Assembly (NCBI GenBank): GCA_946902985.2
Contig: OX336395.1
Span: 16,346,708 to 16,410,707, forward strand
Direction of reading: 5' to 3'
Origin: Meconema thalassinum
Taxonomy: Eukaryota > Arthropoda > Insecta > Orthoptera > Tettigoniidae
Length of the DNA: 64,000 bases
Shown here: one piece after another, positions 21,340 to 32,384 of the stretch
Numbering within the stretch: position 1 is the stretch's first letter
How the letters are laid out: each line of letters begins with the position of its first letter
Translations under genes and position numbers: made by a program
Notes under the pieces: generated by a model
Database searches by the model: none
What the model saw: only the letters and a program-made list of their open reading frames with translations
What the model was told of the DNA's origin: nothing

Positions 21340-21700
21340 AAAAAGTAACGAGCCGGAGACATAATTACAGAAACCAGTACCTGTATGTTGGAAGTATTGG
21401 CCCTGGCTGTTGAGGCACTTGTCCCACTGTGACCCGAGGCGGTGAATGGCTGACTCATAAAATTCCCTGAGCTGCGATGTGAACCAGTTCCGCAAGTGCA
21501 GCTGGACTCGTTGGCCCTGCAGAGCCCTTTTCAGGGGACCAAACATGGTGTAATTAGAGGGAGAGAGGTCTGGACTGTATGGAGGGTTCCCGAGAACCTC
21601 CCATTTGAATTTCTGCTGGAGGGCCGCGACTGTGTTGGCCGTATGAGGTCGTGCATTGTCGTGGAGCGACCACGGCGGCTATGGCGTTCACTGTCACTCG
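21340..21700 (-). pseudogene. mariner transposase, C-terminal half
   Basis: The reverse strand carries LHDNARPHTANTVAALQQKF (second catalytic Asp), NPPYSPDLSPSNY (third acidic position, Asp, giving the mariner DD34D type) and HMFGPLKRALQGQR-like residues. The C-terminus is SQWDKCLNSQGQYFQ. These are unmistakable mariner motifs. Frame shifts occur near 21545-21560. The N-terminal part is not upstream on this strand as expected: it is inverted. Confidence 0.88.
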
Positions 21701-21749
21701 GCGGTCCTGGGTTATGAGCTGGACGTTGTCATCGGCAATGCAGGGGGGT

Positions 21750-22065
21750 GCCCCTTGCAAGGGTCAAGGCGTGGCACAAGCGCTTCAGGGAAGGACGGGT
21801 GTCGTTAGCCGATGATGCCCGGTCTGCCCCCCCACCCCCTGCATTACCGATGACAACCTCCAGCTGGTTGATGCACTCATTACCCAGGACCGCCGAGTGA
21901 CAGTGAACGCCATAGCCACCGTGGTCGGATTGAGCGTCGGAAGTGTGCACACCATCATGAAGGTACGACTGCTCTTGCGGAAAGTGTGTGCCCAATGGGT
22001 GCCCCACAGTCTTCAACCACACCAGGAAGCATGTCGAATGGCCTACTGTCTTGGTCTTGGTAGGA
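21750..22065 (+). pseudogene. mariner transposase, N-terminal half (inverted)
   Basis: The forward strand shows WHKRFREGRVSLADDARSG, then TQDRRVTVNAIATVVGLSVG and SVHTIMKVRLLLRKVCAQWV, the paired helix-turn-helix and linker of mariner transposase. The order is correct, but the strand is opposite to that of the C-terminal half. An extra copy of the RRVTVNAIAAVV segment lies on the reverse strand at 21661-21748. Confidence 0.85.
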
Positions 22066-22251
22066 CGATTGATGCATGCTGCTGCTCGCTTTGTAACGTC
22101 ACGTGACGTGCACGCGTGCCCTCTAGCGACGAACTGTGACCTTCCACGCTCTGGTCGGAACCACACCTCGTTACACACGCCACGATTAGCCGATGTCGTC
22201 ACCGGTTTGCGCATTCCAGCCTCCGGCCCGTTACTTTTTGAACGCACCTTA

Positions 22252-23160
22252 TATAATGTAGGTGGGAACGAGGGACGGAGAGGGGGTGGACGGCGTTCAA
22301 GGTCAGTGTCCAGCTTTCATGTACTAAAACTGACGATTTGTTAGTTTTGTCAATTCTAATTTTTCAACTCGGGATTATGGGAATATTGAACTATGGAGAC
22401 TGGAAATATCAAAACACTACTGTAGCATAAACACAGATATTGGCACTGATAACCGCTGTGTACCATATCGTAAAAGAGTGTTGAAAATACACGACATTCC
22501 AACATGCAAAGCCCGAGGAAAATGTTGAGGTGTTTATTGGTTAATATTAAGTCCTCAATTTCTTGAAGTTGTTCCTTGCTTGTTCAATTTGAGAACTTCC
22601 GTTGAGAATTTAGAAGAGATCTATCGGGGAAAGGCAAATCCTGTAATCCCTCAGTCAACTGAAGTCAACTAAAGCAAAATCAGTCTGATATGTCTGAAGT
22701 CAGAGTCAGGGGAAGAGGAGGGCTGCCTCTGCTGATATAACCTTTAATACAAACAAAATACGGTAAGTGTCCAGCTTTGATAATAGGGCTCTACGTTGAC
22801 TGTTTATGTTCGACGATAATTATTATAACTATTTTATGTTAGAACATAAATATTCATAAATATCTGTCGAGATTTCGCCAGTTTTATATACTGAACAGAT
22901 CGCATGGGACGCAGAGAATACCTTGTATATGACCATGGCCTCCTCGATTACCCAACTATGACACTAGGCAACGCAGTGAAATTTAAATTAGAAGGCCTTG
23001 GAAGTCAGCGCAGGTGCGATGTTATCCTTATCTAATTGGTCAAACAACTGTTTCTTGAGCTGTGATTGGTGGGATAAACTGTTTCATAATGAAAAATAGT
23101 GTTAAAATCACCATCATTATGATACAGTTTTCTGACATATAATAGTCAGGGTCGAACATA
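22252..23160. other. unassigned DNA
   Basis: No coding frame or known repeat recognised. A GTGTCCAGCTTT motif occurs twice (near 22307 and 22768). Confidence 0.4.
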
Positions 23161-24200
23161 ACGTAGACTTACGAGATTGATCCAGGAAAATGTGTGTCTG
23201 TCCGTCCTTCTGTCTGTGTCCCCCCCCTTATCAATTCCTAAATGGCTGCACCTATTGAATCCAAATTTGGTATGAGTCAAGATTTATAACTGAATATATC
23301 ACGGCCATATTTGAAATTGACGTCAGTGCTAGCAACTGCCGAAAAATCGCAATTGAAATTTGAGCTCTATGTTGGATGGATATCTCAGAAGTTATGCATA
23401 CGAACTATTCCGAAATAGGCACATCTATAGATAATAACATTCCAGATTAATTTTCAGAGGTGCATACATGCCAGTGCTGCCAACACGATTCTAAGCCTGC
23501 CGATAGGTCTAATTTCTAAATGCATGGAACTTCTATACTATCGATTGGATTTCAACCACATTTCATATGTACTATGTGTACTACAACAGATATGACTGTA
23601 CGTATTCAAAAGAGCTACCAGGGCGGCCAATTGTTAGTTAATGCTCTCTCTATTTGTTTAATCCTAATATCAATATATCAGAAAGTATGCAAGCCATCAG
23701 CTCCAAACTTTGCACACGTGTAGTACCTGACATTCTAGATTAATTTGGAGTAACTAATGTACCTCAGTGCTGCCAACATGAGTCTAAGCTTTCTGATAGT
23801 TTCCATTTTTAATTACGTGTAACTTCTATACTATCAAATGGATGTTATCCTAAATTGGCACTATAATAGATCGTAATATTTCAGATTAATTCTGAGCATC
23901 ACATACATGACATTGTTTCCAACATGATTTCATGCACACTGATAAATCCAATATCAAACAGCATATAACGTCCATACTATATATTAGACTTCATCCAAAT
24001 TTTGTATGTGCATTGTATACCTAAAGAGATGGAACTAAGATCATATTCCAAGTCACCAGGGCTGCCAACTGTAGTAAGTTACTCTATTAGGCTATACTAT
24101 TTCAGGTGTATTCAAAACTGCAGTACTTAGAAATGTTAGTATTACCAACTTGACTTCGTCATTATTCTAGATAGGTCTATAGAATACAACTCGGGAGTGC
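23161..24200 (+). mobile_element. Helentron-like repeat with diverged internal units
   Basis: The left end (GTAGACTTACGAGATTGATC, then TGTGTGTCTGTCCGTCC and a C run and TATCAATTC) matches the 5' end of the element at 46391. The interior has diverged units sharing 'AGATTAATTTTCAGAGGTG...GTGCTGCCAACA' near 23450, 23740 and 23885, distinct from the 293-bp unit. The right end is not defined. Confidence 0.55.
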
Positions 24201-24204
24201 TTTC

Positions 24205-24680
24205 TACCAACAAGTACTAATATGGAACAAGGATATACCAATTAAAGCTAAAGAAGTTATGTACAAAGCATATTATGTTCCTATAATGACATATGCAGCA
24301 GAAACTTGGACAATGACTAAGAGGGATGAGAGCAGAGTACATGCAGCTGAGAAGTATGGTCCAGAAAACGAGGAGGGACAGAGTGAGAAATGAAGATATA
24401 TTAAAAGAACTGGGAGTACAGAAACTAAATGACGAACCGGAGCAAAACAGATTGAGATGGTTTGGACATGTCAAACGGATGAATGAAGTAAGGCTACCAA
24501 GACGAGCACTGGAACGACGGATGACAGGGAAGAGAGGACGAAGAAGACCAAGAATGCGTTGGATGGACTTGGTGGAAGAGGAAGAGTAATGGTGGAACGA
24601 CAGAACAAAGTGCAGAGGAACCATATTTGCCCCCACCCAGTGTCAACTGGAAAAGGGGAAATGAAGATCATGATGAGGTA
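24205..24680 (+). pseudogene. LINE 3' fragment (C-terminus of RT protein)
   Basis: The forward strand begins AKEVMYKAYYVPIMTYAAET and continues, with frame changes, to RRDRVRNEDILKELGV and NRLRWFGHVKRMNEVRLPRR. It ends with RGRRRPRMRWMDLVEEEE. This is the post-RT C-terminal region common to many APE-type insect LINEs. Catalytic RT motifs are absent. It is 5'-truncated, as LINE copies usually are. Confidence 0.85.
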
Positions 24681-24689
24681 TATATGGCA

Positions 24690-25118
24690 TGAATCTTAAA
24701 TTTTAAAGAAAGTAGGCTCTTTAGTTTGTCACGGAACTACTTGTTAAATTAAATAAATACTAAGGTTATTTAGTATAATGCAATACAGTATTAGCCTCTA
24801 GTGCAGTACAGAATAGAGCATGGCAATCAAGACACTTGACATGCTTACTGGTTTGAAGAAACTTTGATATAACTTGTAATTTAATGGGTTAACTTTTCCA
24901 TCCCATCAGTACTTAAAATTGCCTGATAATATAGATTTATTTACTCAGGGACATGTTTCGGGTGCTATTGACCCTTCTTCAGCCTCTCTGTCACAGATCA
25001 CAACAAATGTCAAACACACAAAATCACACTCAAGAACATAAACTTAAATTAAAGCATGCATTATTTCCATTAATATAGTTCTCATTTGTCTACATGGCAC
25101 TGGTTTACACTTGAATCA
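24690..25118. other. unassigned DNA with a hammerhead-like motif
   Basis: No coding sequence. The reverse strand at 24950-24982 carries a hammerhead-ribozyme-like core, described separately. Confidence 0.45.
24950..24982 (-). ncRNA. hammerhead-like core of Penelope-type repeat
   Basis: On the reverse strand, CTGAAGA (fits CUGANGA) is followed by a 4-bp stem GGGT/ACCC, then GAAAC-AT-GTC. This matches the minimal hammerhead arrangement with a tiny stem III described in Penelope-like retroelements. Stem I can pair over only about 3 bp. The same layout occurs at 44413-44449. Confidence 0.4.
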
Positions 25119-25121
25119 ATA

Positions 25122-26490
25122 CACTGAAGAAAATGGAAATTGCAACACCCAGAAAGAGTGGTGCTACATTGCTGCAATTGAACATGCAGGACGAGTGTTC
25201 GGTTGTGATTCGAAGATTACACTTTCAGGTCGCTTTGACCGCAAGTTTGGACAACAATCAATACAGGATGTGCCCACCACGAGCTGCAATACATTGATGA
25301 ATTCCGCGAGGCATGGAGTCAATAAGGCCCTGGATCGCTTCCTGAGGAATTCTGGCCCATGCTTGCTGCACTGCACGGGTCAGTTTTTCCAGAGTTGTGG
25401 GTGGCTGAGGACGGTTGGCCAGTTGTCGACCCATCATGTCCCACACATGCTCAATAGGACTGAGGTCCGGGGATCCGGCGGGCCATTCTAAGGTTGTGAT
25501 GTCGTGGAGAGCTTCTCTGGAGATGCGTGCAGTGTGAACCCGGGCATTGTCCTGCTGAAACATCCCATTAGCAATGTTCGCCATCATAGGGACAACCACT
25601 AGATTGAGTACCCTATCAACGTACAGTCGAGCAGTCATAGTGCCCTCAACAAGCACTAATTGTGATTTCACAATTAAAGCCTATAGCTCCCCAGACCATA
25701 ATGCTTGGTGTTGGCCCTGTGTGCCTCCCGACAATAAGGTCTGGGCGGCCCCTCTCCCCGGTACGTCGGTGCACTCGATTCCGGCGATCACTGCGGGCAA
25801 GACAGAAGCGCGATTCATCACTAAAGACGACCCAATGCCATTCGTCGACCCACGTCGATCGTTCTCGACACCAGGCCAGCCTTACACGTCGCTGTTGTGG
25901 GGTCAATGGACCACCTTCTACAGGGACACGGTATCGTAAAGCAGCTGCACGCAGGCGATTACCAACTGTTTGTTGTGTAACGTGGGGTGCCACAGCTGCT
26001 CAAATTTGCGCTGCTGTTGCATGGGGTTCCATCCGGGCCATCCGAATGATGCGGCGGTCCTCTCTCACATTTGTCTGTCGCGCTGGGCCTGTGCCAGGTC
26101 TACGAGTGTGGGTACCTTCATTTGACCACTGCTGCCATACACGTTGTGCCTGTCGGCCAAAACGTGTAGCGACAGTCCTTAGCGATAATACAGCCTCACG
26201 CAGCCCAATTATCCGAGCCCTTTCAAATGGCGACAGTTGTTGATAGCGTGCTCTTCTCTGTCGTCGATGCATGTTTGACGGGGAACACTTCACTGCACAG
26301 ACTGCAAGTCAGAGTCCGTACACTGGAGTTGATTCCTCCACGACCAATCACGTGGGGAGACCTGTAGCAACAATCCAATGGGTCTGAAACTTTGATCGTT
26401 TACATACCTACATGGCATCGTTCCATATCTTGAAAATCAACACAAACGGCCAATGCCTTCATGGTGTTGCAATTTCCATTTTCTTCAGTG
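25122..26490 (-). mobile_element. Tc1-like transposon, nearly complete
   Basis: The terminal inverted repeats start CACTGAAGAAAATGGAAATT at both ends (25122 onward; complement ending 26490). The left flank is TA; the right flank AA may be a mutated TA. A single transposase lies on the reverse strand between the repeats. Confidence 0.92.
25258..26293 (-). pseudogene. Tc1 transposase (DD34E), one stop and one frameshift
   Basis: This is the cut-and-paste transposase of the element. The N-terminus has YQQLSPFERARIIGLREA and a helix-turn-helix (TVATRFGRQAQRVWQQW). The catalytic residues are visible: WVVFSDESRFCL (Asp 1), FQQDNARVHTA (Asp 2) and WPAGSPDLSPIEHVWDMMGR (Glu in IEHVWD). About 340 residues is the normal Tc1 length. 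Inactivation is mild: an in-frame TGA near 25997-25999 (after HATAAQI), and a frameshift between the frame ending at 25646 and the one starting at 25671. The start at 26293 fits the position just inside the inverted repeat. Confidence 0.92.
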
Positions 26491-26609
26491 AATTATCCTC
26501 GCTGGATGCTCTTTCATGTAGAGTCAGCTTTACTCTTAATATAAAATATTTCATGACAATTCATTAGTCTCATTATTGTTAAAAAAAATACCGATTAAAA
26601 TGTTACTCT

Positions 26610-26960
26610 TAGGAAAGAAGACGAGAGAAGAATGGAGGATTTCAAAATTTGGCTGTGGTGGAGAATGGGGGGAATGAGTTGGAAGGACAGAGTGAGAAAT
26701 GAGCAAGTATCAAAGAAAGTAGGAGAAGAAAGAATGATGCTAAAGAAGATAAGGAAAAGAGACTGCATAAGGGGAGATGGTTTGGTGAAAAGTGAATTAG
26801 AAGGGGAAATCCCAAGAGAAAGAAGGAGGTTTCAGATGTTGGATTCCATCAAGATTGATAAATCGTATGAGCTGATGAAACGTGCTGATGAAGACCGGAT
26901 AAGGTGGAGAGAGGAAACCTGCCATCAGCCAGATAAACTGATGATGATGGAATTTGTAAG
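26610..26960 (+). pseudogene. LINE 3' fragment
   Basis: The forward strand reads RRMEDFKIWLWWRMGGMSWK, DRVRNEQVSKKVGEERMMLK, then a degraded RGDGLVK and SYELMKRADEDRIRWREETC. It ends QPDKLMMM (GATGATGATGG tail). It is the C-terminal tail of the same broad LINE type as at 43760-44152. No catalytic domain is present. Confidence 0.8.
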
Positions 26961-27051
26961 TAGTAGGCAAATATCAGGCTATGTGAATGTTCCTTTCGAA
27001 ATATTCTGAGGTTCCTTCCGTTAATCACTTGTTGTTAACTCATCACAAGCC

Positions 27052-27495
27052 TCAAATGTTTGTAAATGCAGATATGTTTTCATTGTTGTTATCTTCAACG
27101 TATTTAATGACATTGTTTAGATGGACTTTAACTTTTGAGCTGACAGTGGTTTTGGGGCCTGGGGGACGTGAAACGCGAAGATATGGCATTTTCTGGAAGT
27201 CACAACATGCAATAGGAAGCTTTCTCATGAAATATATTATAGACCTTTTGTTGGAGATAGCATGTCGATGGAGATGGATGGGACACGTGAAGGTGTTGCT
27301 GTCCTCATCGAGACTCAAACCCAGCTCCCTCTCCACGCACTCCAGTACAAACAGGGCCACGTCAGGGGTGTGCAGACTGTAGGTGGAGCCACACCGTGAC
27401 CACGACTGCAACAGCCAGGAGATTAGCTTCTCATGAATCCTTGCTTGCGGAAAAGTGTGACAAAGAGATAGCGTTACAGTCTGCACTGCATTCAT
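27052..27495 (-). other. unexplained 147-codon open frame
   Basis: An open reverse-strand frame includes RIHEKLISWLLQSWSRCGST, then SLHTPDVALFVLECVEREL and LDEDSNTFTCPIHLHRHAIS. I do not recognise it. The 27240-27420 part is richer in GC than its surroundings. It lies between a LINE tail and a hAT fragment, and part of it may belong to one of them. It could equally be a captured exon or a chance frame. Confidence 0.25.
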
Positions 27496-27700
27496 TTTTT
27501 GTATTTCTGAAATTATCCGAAGGAGCTTTGAAGTGCTTAACTGTGTTTCCTACAACTTACATCTGTGAGAGTGCATTCTCTCCCACTTCACCTATTTGAA
27601 ATCAAAGTCAAGAAACAGACTTGAAATTAAGAATTACTTAATACTGAAATTATCAGACATTAAACCAAACATAGTTTCTGCTTGTTACTAAAAAGCAGCC
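27475..27700 (+). pseudogene. hAT transposase C-terminal (dimerisation) fragment
   Basis: The forward strand shows LKCLTVFPTTYICESAFSP, followed after a frameshift by KSRNRLEIKNYLILKLSDIK. This is the ZBED/hAT-type C-terminal dimerisation pattern ('FPTTYxCExxFSxxxxIKxKxRxRL'). Nothing upstream belongs to it recognisably. Confidence 0.8.
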
Positions 27701-28208
27701 TCTCGGTTTACATTAAAGGGAGTTTGAAGTAATCGTTCAAGACTGGTCTTTTTGATTATAAATATACCACATTTTCATTGTAATAAAAGTTTATTAACCA
27801 TAAGGCGATATATGATGAGCCAAGAGCGACTACAATATATCAGACCGTAATACGACAATCGATTCAAGAAAAATGGTGGTCATCATAGGGGAAGGTTTTG
27901 AATTAACGGCCGTTTGGTGCGAGTGCGTCTCCTAGCAAAAATTCATATAAATATTATGTCTCGAGTGATCTTGTACTGTTATAATGTTAATAGTGTACCG
28001 TAGATAGTGTAGTACATTGCAAATAAATATTAAATACCGGTAAAGGTACCATTTGAAGATTAAGCACCAAAGTCGTGTGTGTTTTTGATAGTTTGAACAT
28101 ACATTTATGGTTAGGGAAGATATTTCCCCAAGTGTCTATTTCTTTCGACATAATTGCATTCTATAAGAATCTCTGTGCATATGGAAAAGGTTAAATGGAT
28201 AGCGCAGT
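27701..28208. other. unassigned DNA
   Basis: AT-rich, with no coding frame or repeat recognised up to the satellite. Confidence 0.45.
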
Positions 28209-29903
28209 GACATGGGCCAAGCAAGACGATTTGGTGAGTCATATTTCAAACTACACCTACCGGTACTCTAGAGATGATGCTATTGTGCCCTTATTGTGAC
28301 ATGGGCCAAGCGAGACGATTTGGTGAGTCATATTTCAAACTACACCTACCGGTACTCTTGAGATGATGCTATTGTGTCTTTATTGTGACATGGGCCAAGC
28401 GAGACGATTTGGTGAGTCATATTTCAAACTACACCTACCGGTACTCTTGAGGTGATGCTATTGTGTCTTTATTGTGACATGGGCCAAGCAAGACGATTTG
28501 GTGAGTCATATTTCAAACTACACCTACCGGTACTCTTGAGATGATGCTATTGTGTCTTTATTGTGACATGGGCCAAGCGAGACGATTTGGTGAGTCATAT
28601 TTCAAACTACACCTACCGGTACTCTTGAGATGATGCTATTGTGTCTTTATTGTGACATGGGCCAAGCGAGACGATTTGGTGAGTCATATTGCAAACTACA
28701 CCTACCGGTACTCTTGAGATGATGCTATTGTGTCTTTATTGTGACATGGGCCAAGCGAGACGATTTGGTGAGTCATATTTCAAACTACACCTACCGGTAC
28801 TCTTGAGATGATGCTATTGTGTCTTTATTGTGACATGGGCCAAGCGAGACGATTTGGTGAGTCATATTTCAAACTACACCTACAGGTACTCTTGAGATGA
28901 TGCTATTGTGTCTTTATTGTGACATAGGCCAAGCGAGACGATTTGGTGAGTCATATTTCAAACTACACCTACCGGTACTCATGAGATGATGCTATTGTGT
29001 CTTTATTGTGACATGGGCCAAGCGAGACGATTTGGTGAGTCATATTTCAAACTACACCTACCGGTACTCTTGAGATGATGCTATTGTGTCTTTATTGTGA
29101 CATGGGCCAAGCGAGACGATTTGGTGAGTCATATTTCAAACTACACCTACCGGTACTCTTGAGATGATGCTATTGTGTCTTTATTGTGACATGGGCCAAG
29201 CGAGACGATTTGGTGAGTCATATTTCAAACTACACCTACCGGTACTCTTGAGATGATGCTCTTGTGTCTTTATTGTGACATGGGCCAAGCGAGACGATTT
29301 GGTGAGTCATATTTCAAACTACACCTACCGGTACTCTTGAGATGATGCTATTGTGTCTTTATTGTGACATGGGCCAAGCGAGACGATTTGGTGAGTCATA
29401 TTTCAAACTACACCTACCGGTACTCTTGAGATGATGCTATTGTGTCTTTATTGTGACATGGGCCAAGCGAGACGATTTGGTGAGTCATATTTCAAACTAC
29501 ACCTACCGGTACTCTTGAGATGATGCTATTGTGTCTTTATTGTGACATGGGCCAAGCGAGACGATTTGGTGAGTCATATTTCAAACTACACCTACCGGTA
29601 CTCTTGAGATGATGCTATTGTGTCTTTATTGTGACATGGGCCAAGCAAGACGATTTGGTGAGTCATATTTCAAACTACACCTACCGGTACTCTTGAGATG
29701 ATGCTATTGTGTCTTTATTGTGACATGGGCCAAGCGAGACGATTTGGTGAGTCATATTTCAAACTACTCCTACCGGTACTCTTGAGATGATGCTATTGTG
29801 TCTTTATTGTGACATGAGCCAAGCGAGACGATTTGGTGAGTCATATTTCAAACTACACCTACCGGTACTCTTGAGATGATGCTATTGTGTCTTTATTGTG
29901 ACA
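28209..29903. repeat. 89-bp satellite, 19 copies, very homogeneous
   Basis: The unit starts GACATGGGCCAAGCGAGACG and carries TTTGGTGAGTCATATTTCAA and CACCTACCGGTACTCTTGAG. Unit starts are exactly 89 bp apart from 28209 to 29900. Most copies are identical or differ at one position (for example AAGCAAGAC, CTCATGAG, TTGCAAAC). The first unit is the most diverged (GTGCCC). No open frame crosses it. Confidence 0.97.
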
Positions 29904-30079
29904 ATGGTATAATGAAAACTAAGTTTCCGTGTAAATCAAATGCAGTCTTCGCTACAACTTTTAATATTGGCTATTCTCAAGAGCATATCAGTCAAAGCAA
30001 AGAAATGTGTTGAACAGATTGGGCCTACCCATTTGTTTCTAACAGGATGGTATAGGGTTTTCTCAAATATCATTCTTAA

Positions 30080-30304
30080 CCCTTTGACCGCCAACGTCCG
30101 ATTGATTGGACGTTCCCTAAAAAATGTATTTTCCAAGTTACTTATTCGTTTTAATAGTTCACAATATATGAATAATACCTTCAAAACAAAAGATCATCCA
30201 ATATACAAAAATAGTTGAGAAGTTATTACGGATAATTATTTACCGCAGGGTAGAAAGTGCAGCATAGGGTGCGGACACCGCGTATATGGCTGGCGGTCAA
30301 AGGG
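30080..30304. mobile_element. piggyBac-type MITE, 225 bp
   Basis: The terminal inverted repeat CCCTTTGACCGCCA (14 bp, perfect) is present at both ends, flanked by TTAA at 30076-30079 and 30305-30308. TTAA duplication plus a CCC start is the piggyBac signature. It has no coding capacity, so it would depend on a transposase elsewhere. Confidence 0.92.
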
Positions 30305-30334
30305 TTAACTCTGCCATTATGATAAGGTTGTTAC

Positions 30335-30600
30335 AGCCTCCTAGCCGGCCCCGTGGTGTTGGGGGCCCCGTGTTCGATTCCCGGCTACGTCAGGGATTTT
30401 AGAAACTGACGTGAGGGCTGGAACGGAGTGCACTCAGCCTCGTGGGGACAATTGCGTAGCTGTCTGACAGTGAGGCTGTGCCCCAATCACGAAAACCAAG
30501 ATTAACGGCCGAGGGTACCCGGTGCGCTAATCACGTATCAGCTTAGTAGGCCTAGGCCCTTAATGGGCTGTAGTGCCAGGGGCTATTATATTGTAATGTA
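30335..30600 (+). mobile_element. tRNA-derived SINE, anticodon region deleted
   Basis: It starts CTAGCCGGCCCCGTGGTGTT and has a perfect B box (GTTCGATTCCCGG near 30372), but the stretch expected between the A and B boxes is missing. The body has CTGACGTGAGGGCTGGAACG and ends GGGCTGTAGTGCCAGGGG. Confidence 0.75.
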
Positions 30601-30930
30601 GTCTCGGGGATCGCATTGAGACTGTGGATCCAAAGGTCCTGGGTCGATTATAGTCTGAGGATTGGAACGGGGCATGCCCAGTCTCGTGAGGCTAAACTGA
30701 GAAGAGACGGTTCGAGTCCCTCCACATCAGTCTTTTTTTAAGTGGTTTTCCGTGTTTTCCCACTTCTACTCCAGACAAATGCCATGATGGTTCCTAACTT
30801 AAGGCCATGGCCTTCTCCTTCCCAATCCAATTCCCAATGTTCAAGCACACTAGTTCAGCCATAACAATAACACAGGTTATCACACAAATACATGGGGTTA
30901 TAAGACCATTTGCATTCTTGTAGCTCCATT
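30600..30930 (+). mobile_element. second SINE (family shared with 49135-49510)
   Basis: Shared features with the reverse-strand copy at 49135-49510 are a GGTCCTGGGTCGATT / TGAGGATTGGAACGGGGCAT segment, CGTGAGGCTAAACTGAGAAG, a TTTTCCCACTTCTACTCCAG body and a tail with AAATACATGGGGTTATAAGA. Confidence 0.65.
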
Positions 30931-32384
30931 TACCAGTATTTGCATTTTTTAAATACTGTATTTGCCTTATCTCTGCTTCATTTGCGTCTGTATTTTTAGC
31001 TACTGTCGCTTGTAAGGAAGTACGTCAGGGTTTCATATTGCATTTGTGCCTTATTACATAAAATCCTGCCATTTCTGGTGGAATTTAATCAATTATGCGA
31101 ATGCTTGTCTTGGAATTTGCCGCTATTTCGATGGCACCATGCCTGCCAGTCTCAACAACTGTTCCCCTACGATTGCCACCATCTTTGTTTTGATGTTACG
31201 GTCTTGGTTTTACTTATGCATGACATCTTTGCGCTGTAATGGCTGACGGAGCAGACCCTGCAGTAAAGAGTAGTGGCGTTTCTTAACGTCGACTCGCTCA
31301 ATCGTTGCGCATGAAGAGTTATTGGACAAACATCAAGGCCAGTAAGTGTTGATCCCGCGTGGTCCTAGGAGACCCATTCGCGCAGAAGAAGAAGACCCAA
31401 TAGCATTGGTGGCGACAGACTTAGCCTGACATGTTAATTTAGCGGATAATTTATTAATTAGTATATAATCTTGCTTATATGGTACCTCCCCTCTTGCATA
31501 ACGATTCATTTAGACACGATTTAGTCGGCGAGGGGAAGCGCGCTACGTTTTTGGCCGCGCCAGATTACGGATGCAAAATTTGTTTTTCTGCTTCTGCTTT
31601 TACGGCCTCAATGGACCACTTCAGTCAATCATTTCTTGGTCCTCTTCTTCAATAAGTTTTCTTTCCGAGTCGCCCAGTAGCTTTTCATTCGCTCTGATCT
31701 TCTCAGGCATTCCTCATCTGTAAATACCATTTTACTCTGTTACGTTTGTCTATTTTTGCCTGAAATCTTATTTTTATATATTTCAGTTTTTTTAATTTTT
31801 TTGTTTTGTTTTGCAAGTCATCCAAGGTTTTATTTTAGATTATTTTTTTTTTAAGTTTCTTCACATTTCCCTGATATTTACAGGGAAACAAATTTCCCTT
31901 ATTTCCACGTTCTGTCGCCACCATGAGTAGGAGAAGGGGGAATATGTTAAATTGATTTAGTGCCTTGATGTAATACGGCACCGAGATTTGTGAAAATAAC
32001 TCAGCACTTGGGTGTTTATTTATCTGGAAAATACCTAGCAGCTGAAAGTCTGCTGCTCTCAGTACAGATAGCCGTGTTTAGCTGTGCACTTGACCTTTAG
32101 AGCAGGGAGTTTGCCAAATACTTCCCTATCTGAGAACATTAACACGTGTGACAATCAGCGTGGCAAATGTTTTATGCAGCAGTAGTATACTGGGGCAGCA
32201 AGAAACCTTAAACATATAAACGTTTCCTAACAGGTGGGATAACGACTTGATTGGTTGAAGTCCTGAAAACATGTAAACAATCCTCTGCATAAGACTAGGA
32301 ACAACATACGTTTCACTAGTTACTGAGAAAAGGACTATGGTAGTCGTTGAGAAGTAAATGTTAGGTTAGGTAGTGAACACAAAT
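30931..32384. other. unassigned DNA
   Basis: Apart from T-rich tracts around 31770-31900, I see no repeat or coding signal. The short frame at 31046-31246 has no motif. Confidence 0.4.

Larger units (their letters stand above)
21330..22249. mobile_element. rearranged (fold-back) mariner element, 920 bp
   Basis: A 28-bp terminal inverted repeat (begins AGGTGCGTTCAAAAAGTAAC) lies at both ends with one mismatch, flanked by TA at 21328-21329 and 22250-22251. Unusually, the transposase C-terminal half is on the reverse strand (21340-21700) and the N-terminal half on the forward strand (21750-22060). They are joined head to head around an inverted duplication (21661-21748 versus 21838-21928). Confidence 0.9.

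Noticed and set aside
25662..26243. 193-codon forward frame
   Set aside because: Antisense shadow of the Tc1 transposase, whose motifs are unmistakable on the reverse strand.
28209..29903. CRISPR array
   Set aside because: The whole unit repeats with no unique spacers, in a eukaryotic transposon-rich context. The same applies to the 97-, 67- and 35-bp arrays.
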